In this document: in pieces, positions 34,824 through 43,039 of the stretch
Numbering within the stretch: position 1 is the stretch's first letter
Layout of the letters: each line of letters starts with the position of its first letter
Source: Caldilineaceae bacterium
Lineage (GTDB): Bacteria > Chloroflexota > Anaerolineae > Caldilineales > Caldilineaceae
Length of the DNA: 64,000 bases
Direction of reading: 5' to 3'
Assembly (NCBI GenBank): GCA_022821545.1
Contig: JAJEDJ010000007.1
Span: 25,830-89,829, forward strand
Notes under the pieces: model-generated
Told to the model about the DNA's origin: nothing
Databases searched by the model: none
Seen by the model: only the letters and a program-made list of their open reading frames with translations
Position numbers and translations under genes: made by a program

Positions 34824-36161
34824 CTATTCGGCCATATTGCGTAGCTGAGCGCTGGCTTTCTCCAACTCCCTGCGCAGTTCCTGAATCTCCTGCAGAACCT
34901 CCGGCGGCGTTTGATCGGCATGTCCGCTGTATGCTGCCAGCAGCGACTCCAGCCGCCCCTGCAGTTCCGGGACCTCGTGTTGCAGGTAGTCCAATTCCAC
35001 CTTGCGTCCCATTTCAAGCAGCGTTTCGACCCCGTAATCGCTCACGTCCGAGTACAGGGTCTGGGCCAGCTCCTGGTAGTTTTCCAGCATCCAGCGGCGC
35101 AGAAACTCGTTGCCGATTGTCCAGCGCGGGAATTCATCGCGCGCAGGGGTCCCTGCCGTACCGTCCGCCCGGCTGTAGACCCTCTGCAGGTAACCAAGAT
35201 TGTTCATACCATGCACATACATCGAGATCTGATCGATTGATTCGTTGTCGGTCTTGGCCACCAGCTCCTCTTCGCTGATCACGCCCTGGCGGGCAACGGT
35301 CAACAGAATCTGCCTCTCGGTTGGGGCGAGACACTTGAAGTCGACCTCGAAGAACCCGGCAAGCAGGTGGTCGGCCTGCAAGTCCTCCTCGCGAATCTCC
35401 CGCAAAGAACCTCTTCCCTGCTTTTCCTCGAACAGGCGGTAACAGAGCGTCTGCACCAGGTAGGGATGGCGGTGGGAGTGCCGCAGGATATCGTCGATTC
35501 GCTCCCGCTCGACGTTGACGGGCGTGTTGCTCTGTTCCTGCATTACCAGGCTAACGCTTGCCTCGGGCTCGAGGTTCCACAGATTTACGAGTGTGAACCC
35601 AAAGAGAAACGGGCTTGTGAGCCAGTTTCGGGTCAGGTCGTTCAGTTGCATCAGCAACTTGGTCGACGTCATAATTGTGCGCATTCCACCGTTCTGGAAG
35701 GCCTTGCGAAGCCGCGCCAGCGCCTGGTAGTCGTTCCTGGCAAGACTGATCCAGGCTTCGGCTTCGTCGATGAGAAGGAGCAGATGCTTGCCATGGGCTC
35801 TCAGGGCACGTTGCAGAGTGCGCAGGATATGAATGGCATCCTGATTGTAAAGAGCGCTTACATCGACCCCGTAGGCCTGGAACCTGGGCATTTCGTCTTC
35901 AACGGCAAGGAACAGCTCGTAGTCGAAATCGTCCTTGGTTTCACTTCCCTGCAGGTCCCAAAACAGGGGGACTGCGCTTGCGCCTTCCTGCCTGGTCAGC
36001 AGCCATTCCAGCTGCCGCAGCATCGAGGTCTTGCCCATGCGACGGGTGCCAACGACCCAGATGGCGGGGTCTTCGGCGCTTATCAGGTATTCGAGCAGCT
36101 GCTCCCGGCCGTAGTGGTCGGGCCCGCGCAGCCAGCGGCCAACGGAGTAAGGATTACGCAT
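34824..36161 (-). CDS. Cytosolic AAA/ORC-like ATPase with winged helix and coiled coil
   Basis: A 445-residue ATPase of the STAND/Cdc6-like group. It starts MRNPYSVGRWLRGPDHYGRE, then Walker A VVGTRRMGKTSMLRQL (about residues 36-51), Walker B LLLLIDEAEAW and sensor-like TIMTSTKLLMQLNDL. A winged-helix region follows (about 290-370, LAPTERQILLTVARQGVISE), and a C-terminal coiled coil (VLQEIQELRRELEKASAQL). No membrane helix. It is a paralog of the ATPase part of the next gene upstream, 85 bases away in the same direction; both keep the same NP-xx-G and GRE/GRR entry to the domain. Role unknown, probably signalling. Confidence 0.8.
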   Translation of the reverse strand: MRNPYSVGRWLRGPDHYGREQLLEYLISAEDPAIWVVGTRRMGKTSMLRQLEWLLTRQEGASAVPLFWDLQGSETKDDFDYELFLAVEDEMPRFQAYGVDVSALYNQDAIHILRTLQRALRAHGKHLLLLIDEAEAWISLARNDYQALARLRKAFQNGGMRTIMTSTKLLMQLNDLTRNWLTSPFLFGFTLVNLWNLEPEASVSLVMQEQSNTPVNVERERIDDILRHSHRHPYLVQTLCYRLFEEKQGRGSLREIREEDLQADHLLAGFFEVDFKCLAPTERQILLTVARQGVISEEELVAKTDNESIDQISMYVHGMNNLGYLQRVYSRADGTAGTPARDEFPRWTIGNEFLRRWMLENYQELAQTLYSDVSDYGVETLLEMGRKVELDYLQHEVPELQGRLESLLAAYSGHADQTPPEVLQEIQELRRELEKASAQLRNMAE

Positions 36162-36246
36162 AACGATGCGGGCATTCCTCTCTTTTGCTTCGACAGCCAG
36201 TTTCGTGTCGGGAGGAAGCTCTCGTCCGGCTCACCGGAAAAAAGGA

Positions 36247-39200
36247 CTAAGTGTCTACGTTTTCACTCAGTCCGATATTGATGGTATCACCCATCTGCTG
36301 AATATGCCCATGTGCGAATACGGCGTCCGCCATCGTAATCGTGCGCCGCCCGTCTGCGAGCATGCGCCCGACCGCCTCGAGGCCGTACTGTTGAATGCGA
36401 AAGGGACGGCCGGCACAGTTCTCGATAATGAAGTCCACGACCCCAGGTTCATAGCGGTAAAAGCCTCGCACCGGCTCGGTGAGCAGTTCCATCGCCTGCT
36501 CGCGTGTAAAGGGCTCCACCTCGATCTCGTTAAACAGATTGTACCAGGGGCTCTCGATTCGTCCCCATTCCTTGCTGATACGGATGCCGGCGATAACCGC
36601 TCCGAGCGTTGCCGCGAAGTCACGCATGAAGATGCGCCGCAGCCGCTGCTGCATCAGGTGATCGTAGGCGTTGAAAACGTCCATTTCGTCCATCAGAAGG
36701 ATCAGGCGCAGGTGCTTGCCGGGATGACTTGCTTCACCAAAATGCTGCAACGCCTTGATCACATCACGCAGATCTCTGATGAACTCTCTGTCGGTGTACT
36801 GTTCGTGGCCGGGGCGGTAGTAGAGAAGGTCCTGGAGGGCGTCTTTCGTCTCAGCCGTAAGCCCGGACAGCGTCGAAGCCGTGTGCAGGATCTCCTCCAT
36901 CAGGAAATGGAAGAACGTATCCTCCTCAGTGCCCTCAAGGTCCACATACAGCGGCACAAACCAGTATTCCTCATCTTCCAGGCCCCAGAGATGGTTGTTC
37001 AGTTGATAGAGCAGCGTCGTCTTGCCGATCCGGCGTTCGCCGTGAATCATAATACTGTTGTTGTGCAACGTATCCACGATCTTCTGCAGCATCTCCCGCC
37101 TGCCGAAGAACATGTCCTCCCGCCGCACCGGCTCGCCGCTGATGAAGGGGTTGAAGGAGCGGACGACGGCGTCCAGGGCCCGGCGGCGGGTCTGGATGAC
37201 CTCAATACCCATATAGCCGAAGCCGATGAGCGCCAGCAGGCCGGTGACGATGAGCGTTATGAGATAGTCTGTGCGGATCGACCCCAGCAGGGGCAGCCGC
37301 ACCTGCGCGGGCAGCGGCTCTGCTTCAAAGGAAACGCTGCTTATCTCGGAATAGGTGAAGGAGAAATCCCGCACCTGAAATTCGAGCGTGTACCGGCCCT
37401 TTTCAGAGAAGTCGGACAGCTCCAGAAAGGGCCGGTCCAGGAGCTGCCACTGGCCGAGTTCTCCGGGCGGACTCAGCCGGTAGAGGACGACGAGTTCGGA
37501 TTGAGGCGTATAAAGATCACCTGCCTCATAGCCAACAATGATATTGCCGTCGGATTCCACCTTCCAGGCATTTGCAGATATCAGTTCGGCCTGGCCCGAG
37601 ATCTCCTCGATCCTGATCCAGGGGGGTATCGAATCCGGGCGATGGAATGTCAGCCCTTCTCTGCTGCCGAACCAGTAGAGCCCGCCCGGAGAGCGAACGA
37701 TTGAAGAGATGGACGCGGCCGGCGAGACCGATTCGACAATGAGCGTTTCCCACGTGCGGCCGTCATAGCGGGTGACGCCGCCCTCGCTGCCGATCCACAG
37801 GGAGGCGTCGACCGGGTCGACGTACAAGTCGTAGAACAGCTTGCTCGGAAGACGGGCGGTCGCCGTGCGATCATGCCAGACCTGCCCGTCAAAATAGATC
37901 AGGCCGTGCTGGTTGACCGCGGCCCACATGGCGCCGGGGACCTTCGGGTCCGAGACCAGGGCGGCGACGTTGTCCCCGAAGGTCGACTGCCCTGCCTCCG
38001 AGCCGGCCTGATACCGGGCCCATCTGCCATCGGGTTCGCCGACGAAAATCCCGCCGCTCTCAGTAGCCGCCCACAGACGGCCTGAGGCGTCGAGCGCCAG
38101 GTCCTGCACGACCTGCTGGGTCAGGGCCTCTTCAATTGACAGCACCCTGGTGTCAAGGTCGTAACGCGCCAAACCGGTGTCTGTGCCTATCCAGAGTTGA
38201 CGATCCTGGGCCAAAACGGCAGTCACCAGTGCCGAAGGGAGGGTCTCCGGGGGAACCGGCTGTACCCACAGCTCCGCGCCGGGCTCCAAAGAGGCAAGAC
38301 CCCACCATGTGCCGGCCCAGATACGGCCCGACGCGTCCAGGGCGAGATCGGTGACAAAGAGGCTGGGGAGACCGCTCTCCACGTCGAAGAAAGCCTCATC
38401 GGCCAAGCCGTTGCCGGCGGCTTTGCGGCGGATCCCCTCACCGCGGGTGCCGATCCAGAGGCGGCCCTTTTCGTCGGCAAGCATCGTCTGAATTTCGTTG
38501 GCGGGGCTTGCGGCCGGGGGGTGAATCTCCCGTCCCCAGATCTCCCTGTCCGAACGGAAAACGCCGGAAACGGTGCCCAGCCAGAGAGAGCCGGCCCGGT
38601 CGACCGCGACCGCATGGATGAAGGAAGTTTCCCCGCTGTTAATCGACTGTGGGATCAATTGGTATTGCACAGATGCCGGCGCTTCGACCTCACGTTCGAC
38701 GAGGCGGAAGAACCCGCCGCCTTCCGTACCGACCCAGACAGTGCCGGTCCCATCGCCGGCCAGCGAAGTGATGCGCACGCGTTCACGGGCGTGCAAAGGG
38801 TTGGTCTCAACCTGTTCCCATGCGCCGGTGGCCGGATTTCGCCAGGCGATGTTGCCGCCGGCGGCCACCCATACCGGTCCGGCGGCATCAGCCCACAGGG
38901 CGGTAACCTCCCGTGCGGGCAGCCCTTCCGCTTCGCCGATCGCGCTCCAGCGCCCGTCATGCCTGAGCCAGAGCCCGTCGGACGTTCCGACCCAGATACT
39001 TTCTCCGCCGTTCGAGCTGCCGATTACGTTGATATATGCTTCGTCCAGCCCGGTCACGCGGGACGGCGCGTCACCATTCCAAAGATAGAGGCCGGCCGCG
39101 GTGCCGATCCAAAGCTGGCCTGCCGCGTAGTGCAGGGACCGCACCGGAGAGTCCAGACGATCGAGCATGTCCCAGGCGTTTGCATTCCAGGTGAGTACGG

Positions 39201-39543
39201 CTCCGGTTGCCGTTCCCGCCCAGAGTTCCGAGCTGGTTTCACCGAGAGTCAAGCTGTAGACGCCGCCCTGCAGATCGGCGCCCTCCGTCCACGAATGCCA
39301 GGCGCCGTTGTAGCGGCTGATGCCGTGATCGGTCCCAAACCAGACCTCCCCTTCGCCGACCGTTACCGCCAGAACATTATTGGAGGCCAGCCCGTCCTCC
39401 TGTGTGTAGTCGGACCAGGGAGGAATCAGGGTCCCGGTGGCGAGGGTCCGGGCAGGCCGAAAGAGCAGGACAACGGCCGCGGCCGCCAGCAGGAGCGCTG
39501 CGCGCCTTTGAAATCTGTCTGTTGCCGGAGAACGTTTGACCAT
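36247..39543 (-). CDS. Two-component-type propeller sensor fused to an ATPase
   Basis: About 1098 residues from ATG 39543. A signal/anchor helix (residues 13-30) is followed by repeats of the Reg_prop kind (EVWFGTDHGISRYNG, QLWIGTAAGLYLWNG, RLWIGTRGEGIRRKAAG and others) making two beta-propellers up to about residue 720. A Y_Y_Y-like domain (LDRPFLELSDFSEKGRYTLE) and a membrane helix (LITLIVTGLLALIGFGYMGI, about 800) follow. The inside domain is not a histidine kinase but an ATPase: FFGRREMLQKIVD, Walker A IHGERRIGKTTLLYQL, Walker B LILLMDEMDVFN. So an outside signal seems coupled to an ATPase switch. Confidence 0.85.
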   Translation of the reverse strand: MVKRSPATDRFQRRAALLLAAAAVVLLFRPARTLATGTLIPPWSDYTQEDGLASNNVLAVTVGEGEVWFGTDHGISRYNGAWHSWTEGADLQGGVYSLTLGETSSELWAGTATGAVLTWNANAWDMLDRLDSPVRSLHYAAGQLWIGTAAGLYLWNGDAPSRVTGLDEAYINVIGSSNGGESIWVGTSDGLWLRHDGRWSAIGEAEGLPAREVTALWADAAGPVWVAAGGNIAWRNPATGAWEQVETNPLHARERVRITSLAGDGTGTVWVGTEGGGFFRLVEREVEAPASVQYQLIPQSINSGETSFIHAVAVDRAGSLWLGTVSGVFRSDREIWGREIHPPAASPANEIQTMLADEKGRLWIGTRGEGIRRKAAGNGLADEAFFDVESGLPSLFVTDLALDASGRIWAGTWWGLASLEPGAELWVQPVPPETLPSALVTAVLAQDRQLWIGTDTGLARYDLDTRVLSIEEALTQQVVQDLALDASGRLWAATESGGIFVGEPDGRWARYQAGSEAGQSTFGDNVAALVSDPKVPGAMWAAVNQHGLIYFDGQVWHDRTATARLPSKLFYDLYVDPVDASLWIGSEGGVTRYDGRTWETLIVESVSPAASISSIVRSPGGLYWFGSREGLTFHRPDSIPPWIRIEEISGQAELISANAWKVESDGNIIVGYEAGDLYTPQSELVVLYRLSPPGELGQWQLLDRPFLELSDFSEKGRYTLEFQVRDFSFTYSEISSVSFEAEPLPAQVRLPLLGSIRTDYLITLIVTGLLALIGFGYMGIEVIQTRRRALDAVVRSFNPFISGEPVRREDMFFGRREMLQKIVDTLHNNSIMIHGERRIGKTTLLYQLNNHLWGLEDEEYWFVPLYVDLEGTEEDTFFHFLMEEILHTASTLSGLTAETKDALQDLLYYRPGHEQYTDREFIRDLRDVIKALQHFGEASHPGKHLRLILLMDEMDVFNAYDHLMQQRLRRIFMRDFAATLGAVIAGIRISKEWGRIESPWYNLFNEIEVEPFTREQAMELLTEPVRGFYRYEPGVVDFIIENCAGRPFRIQQYGLEAVGRMLADGRRTITMADAVFAHGHIQQMGDTINIGLSENVDT

Positions 39544-39644
39544 TACTCTTCGCGCGCAGGGCCAGCGGGTCGTGACCAGTGGCCGGTTATGCCGGTCGTT
39601 AAGAGGGCTTTCTGACGACGCATCACCGGTCACTGAACCTTCAG

Positions 39645-39672
39645 AATATAACGAATGGACATTTCCTGTCAA
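39645..39672 (-). promoter_or_regulatory. Strong promoter of the propeller-ATPase gene
   Basis: On the minus strand, a perfect TTGACA (39672-39667) and TATATT (39650-39645) are 16 bases apart, about 100 bases upstream of ATG 39543. The 310-base gap to gcvT is a divergent promoter region with no gene of its own. Confidence 0.7.
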
Positions 39673-39760
39673 CGCGCACGCTTTTCCGACCGTTTGAAAA
39701 GACGACATTCTGTCTCTGTTTTCGTCCCAGTTCCCAAACGACGGCAAAACCCTCATATAT

Positions 39761-39791
39761 TTGCCAATTCCCTGCCGTTTTGTTGTATGAT
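39761..39791 (+). promoter_or_regulatory. Candidate promoter of gcvT
   Basis: TTGCCA (39761-39766) and TATGAT (39786-39791) are 19 bases apart, slightly long. The leader to ATG 39854 would be about 56 bases, with AAGGAAG as ribosome site. Confidence 0.4.
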
Positions 39792-39853
39792 CAGTGCTGT
39801 TTGTGCTGAGTGATTCCGGTGAGACCGGGCGTAGTTTTGGAGACAAGGAAGTA

Positions 39854-40945
39854 ATGAAACAGACCCGACTTTACGACCGACATGTAGGACTGGGCGGACG
39901 CATGGTTCCCTTTGCGGACTACGAACTGCCTGTGCAGTACGCGGCCGGGCCCAACGCGGAACATCGAAGCGTGCGTACCGCCGCCGGCGTGTTCGATATC
40001 GATCACATGGGGCAGTTTGCCCTCAGCGGCGAGGACGCGCTGTCCTTCCTGCAATATGTGCAGGTGGCGGATGTCTCGTCGGTGAAGGAATGGGAAGCCC
40101 GCTACAGCCTGCTCTGCTATGATGACGGCACGATCGTTGATGACATTTTCATCTACCGCCTGCCGGAAAAGTGGCTCATCGTCGTCAACGCCGCCAACCG
40201 GGAAAAGGATTTTACCTGGTTGCAGAGCTTCACCCACGGGTACCGCGTGGCGTTGACAGACGTTTCGGACGAGACATATATGCTGGCCGTGCAAGGCCCG
40301 AAGGCAGCCGCGATCCTGGACAGGATGAGCGCCTCCGACATTGCAGCCGCGCCGCCCCGCACAGCTCTGCAGGCTGAGGTCGGGGGGGTCGAGATGCTCC
40401 TGGGCCGCACCGGTTACACGGGTGAGGACGGCTTCGAACTCTACCTGCCTCCGGAGAAAGCCGTACCATTCTGGGATGCTCTACTGGCGGAGGGGGCAGG
40501 CGATGGTCTCCTGCCTTGCGGCCTTGCGGCCCGCGACAGTTTGCGGTTCGAAGCTTGCATGTCGCTGTACGGCCACGAAATCGACGCCAGGACCAACCCC
40601 TACGAAGCGAGGCTCGGCTGGGTCGTCGCCCTGCAAAAACCGGCCTTCCTGGGGCGCAACGCGCTGCTGAAAGTGAAATTGGAGGGAACGGAGCGCTACC
40701 TGGTGGGCTTTGAAATGATAGAAAAGGCCGTTCCCAGGGAGGAGCACGGGATCATCGGTTTCGAGGGGCAGGTGGTCGGCCACGTCACGACCGGCATGAA
40801 GAGCCCGACACTGGACAAGTTTATCGGCCTGGGATACCTGCCTCGCGGGATGACCCGCATCGGTTCGGAGATCCACGTATTGATCCGCGGCAGGCCGCGC
40901 CGGGCGCGCATTTGCAAGCGGCCATTCTACAGGGCGAGACGGTGA
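39854..40945 (+). CDS. gcvT: Aminomethyltransferase (glycine cleavage T protein) family
   Basis: A folate-dependent enzyme of 363 residues that takes the aminomethyl group from lipoylated H protein to tetrahydrofolate. It begins LYDRHVGLGGRMVPFADYEL, has VFDIDHMGQFALSGEDAL, the catalytic region VNAANREKDFTWLQSF, RTGYTGEDGFELYLPPE and LGYLPRGM near the end. Start at ATG 39854 with AAGGAAG before it. No gcvH or gcvP gene is nearby, so it is either a dispersed gcvT or a GcvT-like relative; the N-terminus fits true GcvT well. Confidence 0.88.
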   Translation: MKQTRLYDRHVGLGGRMVPFADYELPVQYAAGPNAEHRSVRTAAGVFDIDHMGQFALSGEDALSFLQYVQVADVSSVKEWEARYSLLCYDDGTIVDDIFIYRLPEKWLIVVNAANREKDFTWLQSFTHGYRVALTDVSDETYMLAVQGPKAAAILDRMSASDIAAAPPRTALQAEVGGVEMLLGRTGYTGEDGFELYLPPEKAVPFWDALLAEGAGDGLLPCGLAARDSLRFEACMSLYGHEIDARTNPYEARLGWVVALQKPAFLGRNALLKVKLEGTERYLVGFEMIEKAVPREEHGIIGFEGQVVGHVTTGMKSPTLDKFIGLGYLPRGMTRIGSEIHVLIRGRPRRARICKRPFYRARR

Positions 40946-41030
40946 TGTTGGGCAAGTTATTTCGCAATGAGACAGAGGAGACTTTCTCTTTCCCAACAAC
41001 CTTAAATTCTGATCCTGAAAAACTGCCGAT

Positions 41031-41059
41031 CTGACAGTGAAACTCCAAAGTGCTAAAAT
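41031..41059 (+). promoter_or_regulatory. Near-consensus promoter of hicAB
   Basis: CTGACA (41031-41036) and TAAAAT (41054-41059) are 17 bases apart, each one base off consensus. Transcription would begin about 41066, at or next to the ATG at 41067, so the message may be leaderless. Confidence 0.65.
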
Positions 41060-41066
41060 CACGCGC

Positions 41067-41255
41067 ATGGAGACACGGCGAGAGAGAGTTGCAAGGCGGT
41101 TGGAGCGGGAGGGCTGGTTTTTGTACAGACACGGATCGAAGCACGACATCTACCGGCATCTTCGCATTAGAGGGATCATTACGCTGCCACGTCATAGAGA
41201 GCTCTCGCCGGGAGTGGCCCGATCGATAGCCAAAAAGGCTGGTTGGGAGGACTAG
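41067..41255 (+). CDS. hicA: HicA-family toxin
   Basis: A 62-residue double-stranded-RNA-binding-fold mRNA interferase. It has the family pattern REGWFLYRHGSKHDIYRH with the catalytic histidine after Gly-Ser-Lys, and TLPRHRELSPGVARSIAKK near the end. The frame is open upstream to 41037, but that lies in the promoter, so ATG 41067 is the start. The antitoxin gene begins directly after the stop codon. A stress or phage-defence role is likely by family. Confidence 0.9.
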   Translation: METRRERVARRLEREGWFLYRHGSKHDIYRHLRIRGIITLPRHRELSPGVARSIAKKAGWED

Positions 41256-41645
41256 ATGAGATATCCAGCGTTGATCGACGGAAAGCGCGGTGCGTACGGT
41301 ATCGTGTTCCCAGATATTGATGGCATTGCAGCAATGGGCGAGACCTTGGATGAAGTGATCTTGAACGGGGCCGCGGTGCTACAGGATTATGCCGTTGAAA
41401 TGGAGCGGGACGGACTGGACCTGGTTCCGCCCAGCAGCTTGGAGGACACTGAGGTCCCTGAAGGCTGCGTCTTAACGTCCATCGTTTTGGTCCGCGCCAC
41501 GCCCGACAAGCCAAGTGTGAGGCTGAATATCTCGTTGGACGCCGGAATAGCCGAGTTCATCGCTTCGGAATCCAAACGACGCGGCATGTCACGCAAGAAC
41601 TTCCTGGAGTGGATGGTACGTCAAACGGCCCAAGTAGGAGGGTGA
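41256..41645 (+). CDS. hicB: HicB-family antitoxin
   Basis: A 129-residue antitoxin that neutralises HicA and likely represses the operon. The partially degraded RNase-H-like N-terminal domain is seen in RYPALIDGKRGAYGIVFPDI and DGIAAMGETLDEVILNGAAV. The C-terminus LNISLDAGIAEFIASESKRR followed by GMSRKNFLEWMVRQ fits a ribbon-helix-helix DNA-binding part. Its ATG directly abuts the hicA stop, so the two are translationally linked. Confidence 0.9.
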   Translation: MRYPALIDGKRGAYGIVFPDIDGIAAMGETLDEVILNGAAVLQDYAVEMERDGLDLVPPSSLEDTEVPEGCVLTSIVLVRATPDKPSVRLNISLDAGIAEFIASESKRRGMSRKNFLEWMVRQTAQVGG

Positions 41646-41768
41646 CACTCTACCGAGCCGTCCAATACTGCTTAAGATCATCGCGAGCATGATTAGCTGT
41701 GGGGTCTATTCGGCTTCCAAGACTCTAAGTTGGCAACCGCCCGCGCAGGAAAGAGGAAGATTTACGGA

Positions 41769-42083
41769 ATGGCTATCGAGCACGCAAAACATGGGAAGGT
41801 AGTTGACCTCAACACATTTGGCGGGACGGCTTCGACCGCCGTCGTAAAAGAGAAAGAGTTCGAAGCGATTCGGGTCTACCTCAGCCCGGGCAAGAAGATC
41901 CCGCCGCACAAAGTTGATGGGCCAATAACGGTACACTGCCTCAGCGGCAGTTGCACTTTCTTCGTAGAGGATGAGCCGCGAGCGCTGGCCCCAGGTTCCT
42001 GGCTCTTCTTGGGGGGAGGGACGATGCACGCACTGGAGGCGGAGGAAAAGTGCGTGGTGTTGGTGACGATTCTGTTTGACTAG
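41769..42083 (+). CDS. Small cupin-domain protein
   Basis: A 104-residue single-domain cupin. It starts at ATG 41769, with GAGGAAG before it. The barrel is seen in YLSPGKKIPPHKVDGPITVH and CLSGSCTFFVEDEPRALAPG, then GSWLFLGGGTMHALEAEEK. The metal ligands of motif 1 are reduced (one His in PPHK, one in TVH), and motif 2 has its His in TMHAL. Its function is unknown; similar proteins bind sugars or metals. Its stop overlaps by 4 bases the end of a convergent antitoxin gene. Confidence 0.75.
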   Translation: MAIEHAKHGKVVDLNTFGGTASTAVVKEKEFEAIRVYLSPGKKIPPHKVDGPITVHCLSGSCTFFVEDEPRALAPGSWLFLGGGTMHALEAEEKCVVLVTILFD

Positions 42084-42289
42084 AGGGGTTGCGTTCGTCC
42101 TGCCCGGTGTGCTGCCAGGGCTTCATCAGCCATTTTCTCCAGCAGTTTCTCCGACTCGGGACGGCTGAAAAGCTCGGCCCAGCGCTCTTCCGACTCCAGT
42201 TCAGCCAGAAGAAACCGGGCAATTCTATCCTGTTCCTCTTGCGGCAGTGCCGCGGCTCTTTCGAAAGCCTGTTGAAGAAGCTGGGTCAT
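42080..42289 (-). CDS. Orphan type II antitoxin-like protein
   Basis: A 69-residue protein of the kind often found as the first gene of toxin-antitoxin pairs. It starts MTQLLQQAFERAAALPQEEQ and has AAGGAG upstream. No toxin follows: the space directly downstream is occupied by the convergent cupin gene. Its first 22 codons are identical in DNA to the antitoxin gene at 50397-50693, while the rest differs. It could act in trans on another toxin, or be the remainder of a broken pair. Confidence 0.7.
   Translation of the reverse strand: MTQLLQQAFERAAALPQEEQDRIARFLLAELESEERWAELFSRPESEKLLEKMADEALAAHRAGRTQPL
42224..42289. repeat. 66-bp direct repeat, left copy
   Basis: This segment is identical base for base to 50628-50693, in the same orientation. 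It covers the first 22 codons of two antitoxin-like genes. The two copies bracket the whole DUF1156/DUF499 module and the vapC-like gene, 8.4 kb apart. Confidence 0.9.
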
Positions 42290-42490
42290 TCGGTTTGCTC
42301 CTTACTGCGCCTCAACATTCCTTTGAATCCATCGCTGTCGTTTGACAGTTCCACAGACACTATAGGAAGATTCCGCTCTTTCTGCGCGGGCGGAGTCTCC
42401 GGTGGGGCGCATCCCAGAATCAGGGCGGTGTACAATCGGCGTGCGTTCGATCCATAGAACAATTTCAGGTTAATGATACTGCTTTATTGC

Positions 42491-42550
42491 TACGAGCGGC
42501 GTACGAGAGTTGCACGAGCGTTTGACGAGAGATCACGAGAGATCACGAGA
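42491..42550. repeat. Helically phased ACGAG array
   Basis: ACGAG occurs at 42492, 42503, 42514, 42525, 42535 and 42545, with spacings of 11, 11, 11, 10 and 10. The last two units are a perfect 10-bp tandem repeat (GATCACGAGA). Such a period presents all sites on one face of the helix. Confidence 0.7.
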
Positions 42551-42571
42551 AAAAAATTCCTAGAGAAGGAA
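42550..42571 (-). terminator. Candidate terminator of the methylase/GIY-YIG operon
   Basis: On the minus strand a short stem TTCCT/AGGAA (loop TCTCT) is followed by seven T. The stem is only five pairs, so it is a weak candidate, about 90 bases after the GIY-YIG stop. Confidence 0.4.
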
Positions 42572-42658
42572 ATAGGGATTTTCTAAAATTAAACAGGGAT
42601 TCATGGACGTCTGCCGTTACTGCGACGTGGCCGGGGGCGGAGGTTTGGACAAGGCAAA

Positions 42659-43039
42659 TTACCCCAGCTTATTCCGGTTGGCGGTCGGCTGCCAAGCTTG
42701 GATGACGGCAGTTTCCAGATCCAGAGTCTCTCGCCTTCCAGATGTGAAGGCCGCCGAAAATTTCACAATGTCGCGAAACAACCGTAGCTGACGAAATAAC
42801 GCCGGATTGGTTTCGTTCTGCAAGTGCTGCAACAGTCGTCGCCGCACACACGCCTCTGACATCCCCACATACAGACATTCATGCCGGCCCTCAGTCTCTG
42901 CAGGAAGCCAGAGGGCATAGACGCCGGTGCGTCCGTGCGCCAAACGCCGTACTTCATTGCGGTTGAACGGGCGCCGGTCGCTATCCAGCCGGTACTTCAG
43001 ACCAAAGGGCGAGATTTCTTCGCTTGGCGCTTCAGTCAT
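42659..43039 (-). CDS. GIY-YIG-fold nuclease-like protein
   Basis: A 126-residue protein. All landmarks of the GIY-YIG fold are visible: TGVYALWLPAE for GIY, CLYVGMSEACVRRRLLQHL for YIG plus the catalytic Arg, the metal-binding Glu in LDLETAVIQAW, and the Asn in PTANRNKLG. The start is ATG 43039, which overlaps the stop of the DUF1156 methylase (ATGA), so it is translated with it. A nuclease partner for a modification enzyme would fit a restriction or defence role; this pairing is an inference from position. Confidence 0.8.
   Translation of the reverse strand: MTEAPSEEISPFGLKYRLDSDRRPFNRNEVRRLAHGRTGVYALWLPAETEGRHECLYVGMSEACVRRRLLQHLQNETNPALFRQLRLFRDIVKFSAAFTSGRRETLDLETAVIQAWQPTANRNKLG

Larger units (their letters stand above)
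42290..42658. other. Gene-free spacer with phased repeats and a terminator
   Basis: This 369-base stretch has no convincing gene and is richer in A+T than its surroundings. It holds an array of six ACGAG words with a 10-11 base period (42492-42549) and a weak terminator for the minus-strand methylase operon (42550-42571). Confidence 0.6.

Noticed and set aside
36166..37704. 512-codon plus-strand frame opposite the propeller-ATPase gene
   Set aside because: The opposite frame has clear Walker motifs and a membrane helix; this one has none. The 38197-39615 frame was rejected for the same reason.
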